From: a virus
Direction: 5' to 3' (one strand)
Virus record (IMG/VR): IMGVR_UViG_3300032293_001568
Location: 1 to 21,344 of that record
DNA length: 21,344 bases
The notes under the pieces: generated by a model
Seen by the model: only the letters and a program-made list of their open reading frames with translations
Told to the model about the DNA's origin: nothing
Database searches by the model: none
Shown here: one piece after another, positions 18,448 through 21,344 of the stretch
Layout: every line of letters begins with the position of its first letter
Numbering within the stretch: position 1 is the stretch's first letter
Made by a program: the position numbers and the translations under genes

Positions 18448-21344
18448 TGGACTATGTTGGCCGCAACGGTTCTAAGGTACTTTTCATCTCCGAAACATTA
18501 GGGGCAATTGTTGACGAGTTCCAAAATGTTGTAGTCGAGTTAGACCTTAAAGAGCCTTTAATTGCAGCCACCTATTGGGACAATAAAGATGAAAGACCTA
18601 CTGGACCTGCAGTAGAGCTTGCAGCGGCAGCACTTACAGATTTAGATATTAAAGTTTTTTCAAACAATGATCGTATGTATACAATTCCTGACTCAGTTGT
18701 TGCTGAGGCAAAGCGTGGTCTTGAGTGGCGTAATGAAGAAAACCGTGGTGGGACCTCAGTAGGTCTTAACACTGCTCGCACTCTTGCTCGAGGTGGTCAA
18801 ATTGGTATTCGCAAACTTCGTCATATTGCTAAGTATTTTCCACGTCACGAAGTAGATAAAAGAGGAACTGGCTACAAGCCGGGGCAAAAGAATTATCCAT
18901 CAAATGGTCGCATTGCTTGGGCTCTTTGGGGTGGAGATGCAGCTCGCTCTTGGGCCTCTGCAATTGTAGAACGTGAAAACAAGAAAGCTAAGTCAAACTC
19001 AATTACTGCAGGTGGCTTAGATCCTATGGAATACGAGATGCCAAAGAGAGTTAATTACGATTCTTTCATTGTCTCTAAGACAATGCCTGAAGATAATGTA
19101 ATTGAATTCTTTGCCCGTATTCGTTTAGATGGATCAGGTATTGATCGCTTATATCGAATTGAACCAGCAGGTCATATCTATGTTTGGGACGATGGCGACT
19201 GGGATGACATGGGTATGCCAGATGCTGATATGTCTATGTATGACAAAATTCTTGATGACCCTAACGATACAACACCTTGCGGACAGGTTCCAGTAGATAC
19301 TGAAACAGCACTTTTCATTGCAGCACTTCTTGATAACGAACCTTTTATTGCACATAAGGTAGATAAGTTATATCCAGAAGAAAGCAAGATTTATGAAGAA
19401 GCATATCCAGATCTTGATATGGATCTGCTAGATGATTTAGCTCTTCAAGATGAAATGTCTGACTCTTGGGATTTTGTTGATGACAGTTTAACTGCAGCTG
19501 GAGAGCAGGGTCCAACATCTGGTAAAGGTGACGGAGTAGATACTCCAGCAGATAAGGCAATGAGAGCAAATGTTCAGCTCCGTGATAAATCAGGTAAATT
19601 TGCAAAGATGGGTGGCCGTGTAGTTATTGGCGGTAACTCAAAGTATCAAGGAAACATCCGATCAATGGATGCAGCTACACAGACAGTTAAAGTAGAACTT
19701 AATAATGGAAATACAGTAGATGTTCCTGCAAATATGACAGAGCCTTTAGAGTCATACGTTCCTATTCCTAATGCAGTTGCAGAAGGAGAGTTGGATACTT
19801 CAGGAATTCTTGGTGAGCCTCGTACTCCTATGGATTCACCTATCCGTATGCCTGGAACTCTTCCACCACTTAACGCAGCAAATCTTAATCTCATGCTTAC
19901 AAACTATCCTCAATGGGTATCAGAGCAAAGACTTTCTCCAGATGTTTCTCCAGTATCTTCTAATCAACCAGGAGGAACTGGAACTTCATCAACACCAGCA
20001 AAGGCACCAGCTAGATCTGAAAATCCTCTAGCAAAGTACTACCCTCAACTTAAGAGTGGCGCTGAGATGAAAGCAGTCAATGCTTACAATGTTGCCAACC
20101 TTAAAGACTGGTTAGCATCAGATAAAACTGGAAGACGAACAGCTCCTCCATTTATGGATCCAGCTAAAAATAAAAAATATGTAGAAGAAAAAGGAATTGA
20201 TAGTCCTTGGTTAGATTCTAAAGGAAGAGCTATAAAAGCTTCTGCAGAAAGCAAGATGCTTACACCAGAAACTTCAGACGTTGCAATTATTCACATGGCT
20301 ATCGTTTCCCCAGACGATCCTCAAGCAGTCATGGATTTAGTTGCACTTCATCCATCTACAAAAGACACAATTGAGCCAACTACATATAGTAGGAAAAAAG
20401 GCCAATGGGTGCATGACCCACAAATTTTGTTGGACCTTAAAAGTGCTACACCGCCTCCAGTTATAGTTTTAGATGACGCAACTTTAGTTGATGTCATCGA
20501 ACAGATTGATAATAAAGCAATCACTGCTGCAGGTGGTTTAGATCGCAACCGTGGACAAGCAGAGAAGCTTCGTCGTTATTGGACATATGGCAAGGGTGCA
20601 GCCAAGATTCGTTGGAAGACTCCAGGAGACTGGACTCGTTGCTATCGTCAATTAGCTAAATACATGGGACCTCGTGCAAAGGGCTACTGCGCTCTCCGTC
20701 ACAAGGAGATGAATGGCTACTGGCCAGGAGATAAAAAGAACCAAGAAATGGGTGCCTTTACTGTCAATACTTTGCGTGATTATGATGAACTTTTGAGCAC
20801 TTTTATTATGCGTGCTAAAGCTTCAGATGCTAGAGCAAGGGTTATGACTGCTGGCGGAGAAATTGAAAATCAAGATGGAGCCGAGTTTTTTATCCCTCTT
20901 GTAATCCCTGAAGAAGTTGAGTCAGGGGATGGAAGAATTATTAACAAAGATGCTCTTTCTATGAGAGAGCTTCCACTACCGCTTTTGTGGCAAATTCAAA
21001 CAGGAGAAGGACATAATGGGTCCGTTGTAGTTGGAAAAATTGTCTCGATGGAAAAAGTAGATGGCGGAATTGGAAACGCTAAAGGATTTTTTGATAAAGG
21101 CTCATACGGTCAAGAAGCTGAACGATTAGTTCGTGGTGGCTTCATTCGCGGTGTTTCGGCAGATCTCGATCAATTTGAGGGTGACGAAGAGGTGCCAGAG
21201 ATTAAAGAAACTTCTGACACTAAGGTAGAAAGCGGTAAAATAAAGATCAAGAAAGCACGAGTCATGGCTGTGACTTTGGTGCCGAAGCCAGCTTTCCAAG
21301 AATGCTCAATTCAACTCGCCGATGAGCTCGGCGGAGAAGAGGAA
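18447..21344 (+). CDS. Composite head protein with C-terminal prohead (S78/HK97-type) protease, 3' end outside window
   Basis: At least 966 codons stay open to the window edge. Start ATG 18447 overlaps the previous stop. Residues 80-180 hold a conserved module (RGLEWRNEENRGGTSVGLNT to NGRIAWALWGGDAARSWA). SITAGG (185-190), SLTAAG (347-352), ITAAGG (692-697) and MTAGGE (800-805) punctuate the chain. Residues 376-435 form a small beta module (LRDKSGKFAKMGGRVVIGG) related to one in the giant protein. Residues 690-765 hold LRRYWTYGKGAAKIRWKTPG then WTRC, and AKGYCALRHKEMNG, familiar from actinophage protease fusions. The C-terminal protease contains GHNGSVVVGK with H856 and RGGFIRGVSADLDQF with S904, the expected His and Ser of the HK97 gp4-like fold, then VMAVTLVPKPAF. 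It should mature the capsid by cutting head proteins. Confidence 0.8.
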   Translation, partial: MDYVGRNGSKVLFISETLGAIVDEFQNVVVELDLKEPLIAATYWDNKDERPTGPAVELAAAALTDLDIKVFSNNDRMYTIPDSVVAEAKRGLEWRNEENRGGTSVGLNTARTLARGGQIGIRKLRHIAKYFPRHEVDKRGTGYKPGQKNYPSNGRIAWALWGGDAARSWASAIVERENKKAKSNSITAGGLDPMEYEMPKRVNYDSFIVSKTMPEDNVIEFFARIRLDGSGIDRLYRIEPAGHIYVWDDGDWDDMGMPDADMSMYDKILDDPNDTTPCGQVPVDTETALFIAALLDNEPFIAHKVDKLYPEESKIYEEAYPDLDMDLLDDLALQDEMSDSWDFVDDSLTAAGEQGPTSGKGDGVDTPADKAMRANVQLRDKSGKFAKMGGRVVIGGNSKYQGNIRSMDAATQTVKVELNNGNTVDVPANMTEPLESYVPIPNAVAEGELDTSGILGEPRTPMDSPIRMPGTLPPLNAANLNLMLTNYPQWVSEQRLSPDVSPVSSNQPGGTGTSSTPAKAPARSENPLAKYYPQLKSGAEMKAVNAYNVANLKDWLASDKTGRRTAPPFMDPAKNKKYVEEKGIDSPWLDSKGRAIKASAESKMLTPETSDVAIIHMAIVSPDDPQAVMDLVALHPSTKDTIEPTTYSRKKGQWVHDPQILLDLKSATPPPVIVLDDATLVDVIEQIDNKAITAAGGLDRNRGQAEKLRRYWTYGKGAAKIRWKTPGDWTRCYRQLAKYMGPRAKGYCALRHKEMNGYWPGDKKNQEMGAFTVNTLRDYDELLSTFIMRAKASDARARVMTAGGEIENQDGAEFFIPLVIPEEVESGDGRIINKDALSMRELPLPLLWQIQTGEGHNGSVVVGKIVSMEKVDGGIGNAKGFFDKGSYGQEAERLVRGGFIRGVSADLDQFEGDEEVPEIKETSDTKVESGKIKIKKARVMAVTLVPKPAFQECSIQLADELGGEEE

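Overview
The window looks like part of the genome of a tailed double-stranded DNA phage (Caudoviricetes) or its prophage. It holds a portal protein, a portal-adjacent Cys-rich head-region protein, a prohead protease and an enormous multidomain 'polyvalent' protein, all in one plus-strand operon of overlapping genes. The portal and protease regions use wording typical of actinobacteriophages. The sequence is AT-rich (roughly 40% G+C by eye) and one gene appears to start leaderless from an actinobacterial-type -10 box. A low-GC actinobacterial host, for example a freshwater or marine streamlined lineage, is therefore my inference. It is not proven.

Layout. (1) Bases 1-960 hold the 3' end of a plus-strand gene and two small minus-strand genes, a DUF3846 protein and an unknown. 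The two minus-strand genes are built on the same plan: a nearly identical -35/17-nt spacer/-10 promoter, a stem-loop starting at the predicted +1, the same ribosome-binding leader, a short ORF and a strong GC-stem terminator. (2) Bases 960-1470 are non-coding. They carry a 15-bp tandem repeat array built on ACTAGT, palindromes and an AT-rich tract (about 80% A+T), which together resemble an origin or operator region. (3) Bases 1473-2972 hold four small overlapping plus-strand genes: a double-HTH protein, two unknowns and a DUF1360 membrane protein. (4) Bases 3011-5739 encode the portal and a Cys-rich portal-adjacent protein. (5) Bases 5729-17509 are a single 3926-codon gene. (6) Bases 17493-18447 hold two very small ORFs and a six-Cys protein. 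(7) From 18447 to the window end, a composite protein of at least 966 aa ends in an S78/HK97-type prohead protease.

The giant protein is the centrepiece. In order it has an N-terminal head-type module shared with its neighbours, long Lys/Glu and Pro/Glu linkers, at least five similar 'GD' beta-type modules, a complete DEDDh exonuclease, an SF1/UvrD-like helicase with all main motifs, an ArdC-type ssDNA-binding domain followed by an HExxH zincin, a ParB-like domain and a second, C-terminal HExxH zincin. It sits between portal and protease genes and shares modules with them. The most economical model is that it is packaged in the capsid, possibly cut by the prohead protease, and ejected with the DNA to protect or process the genome in the host. 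That model is inference. It builds on the published idea of phage polyvalent proteins. The domain assignments rest on motifs visible in the sequence.

No terminase large subunit or major capsid gene lies in the window. I saw no tRNA, rRNA, CRISPR array, IS element or integrase.
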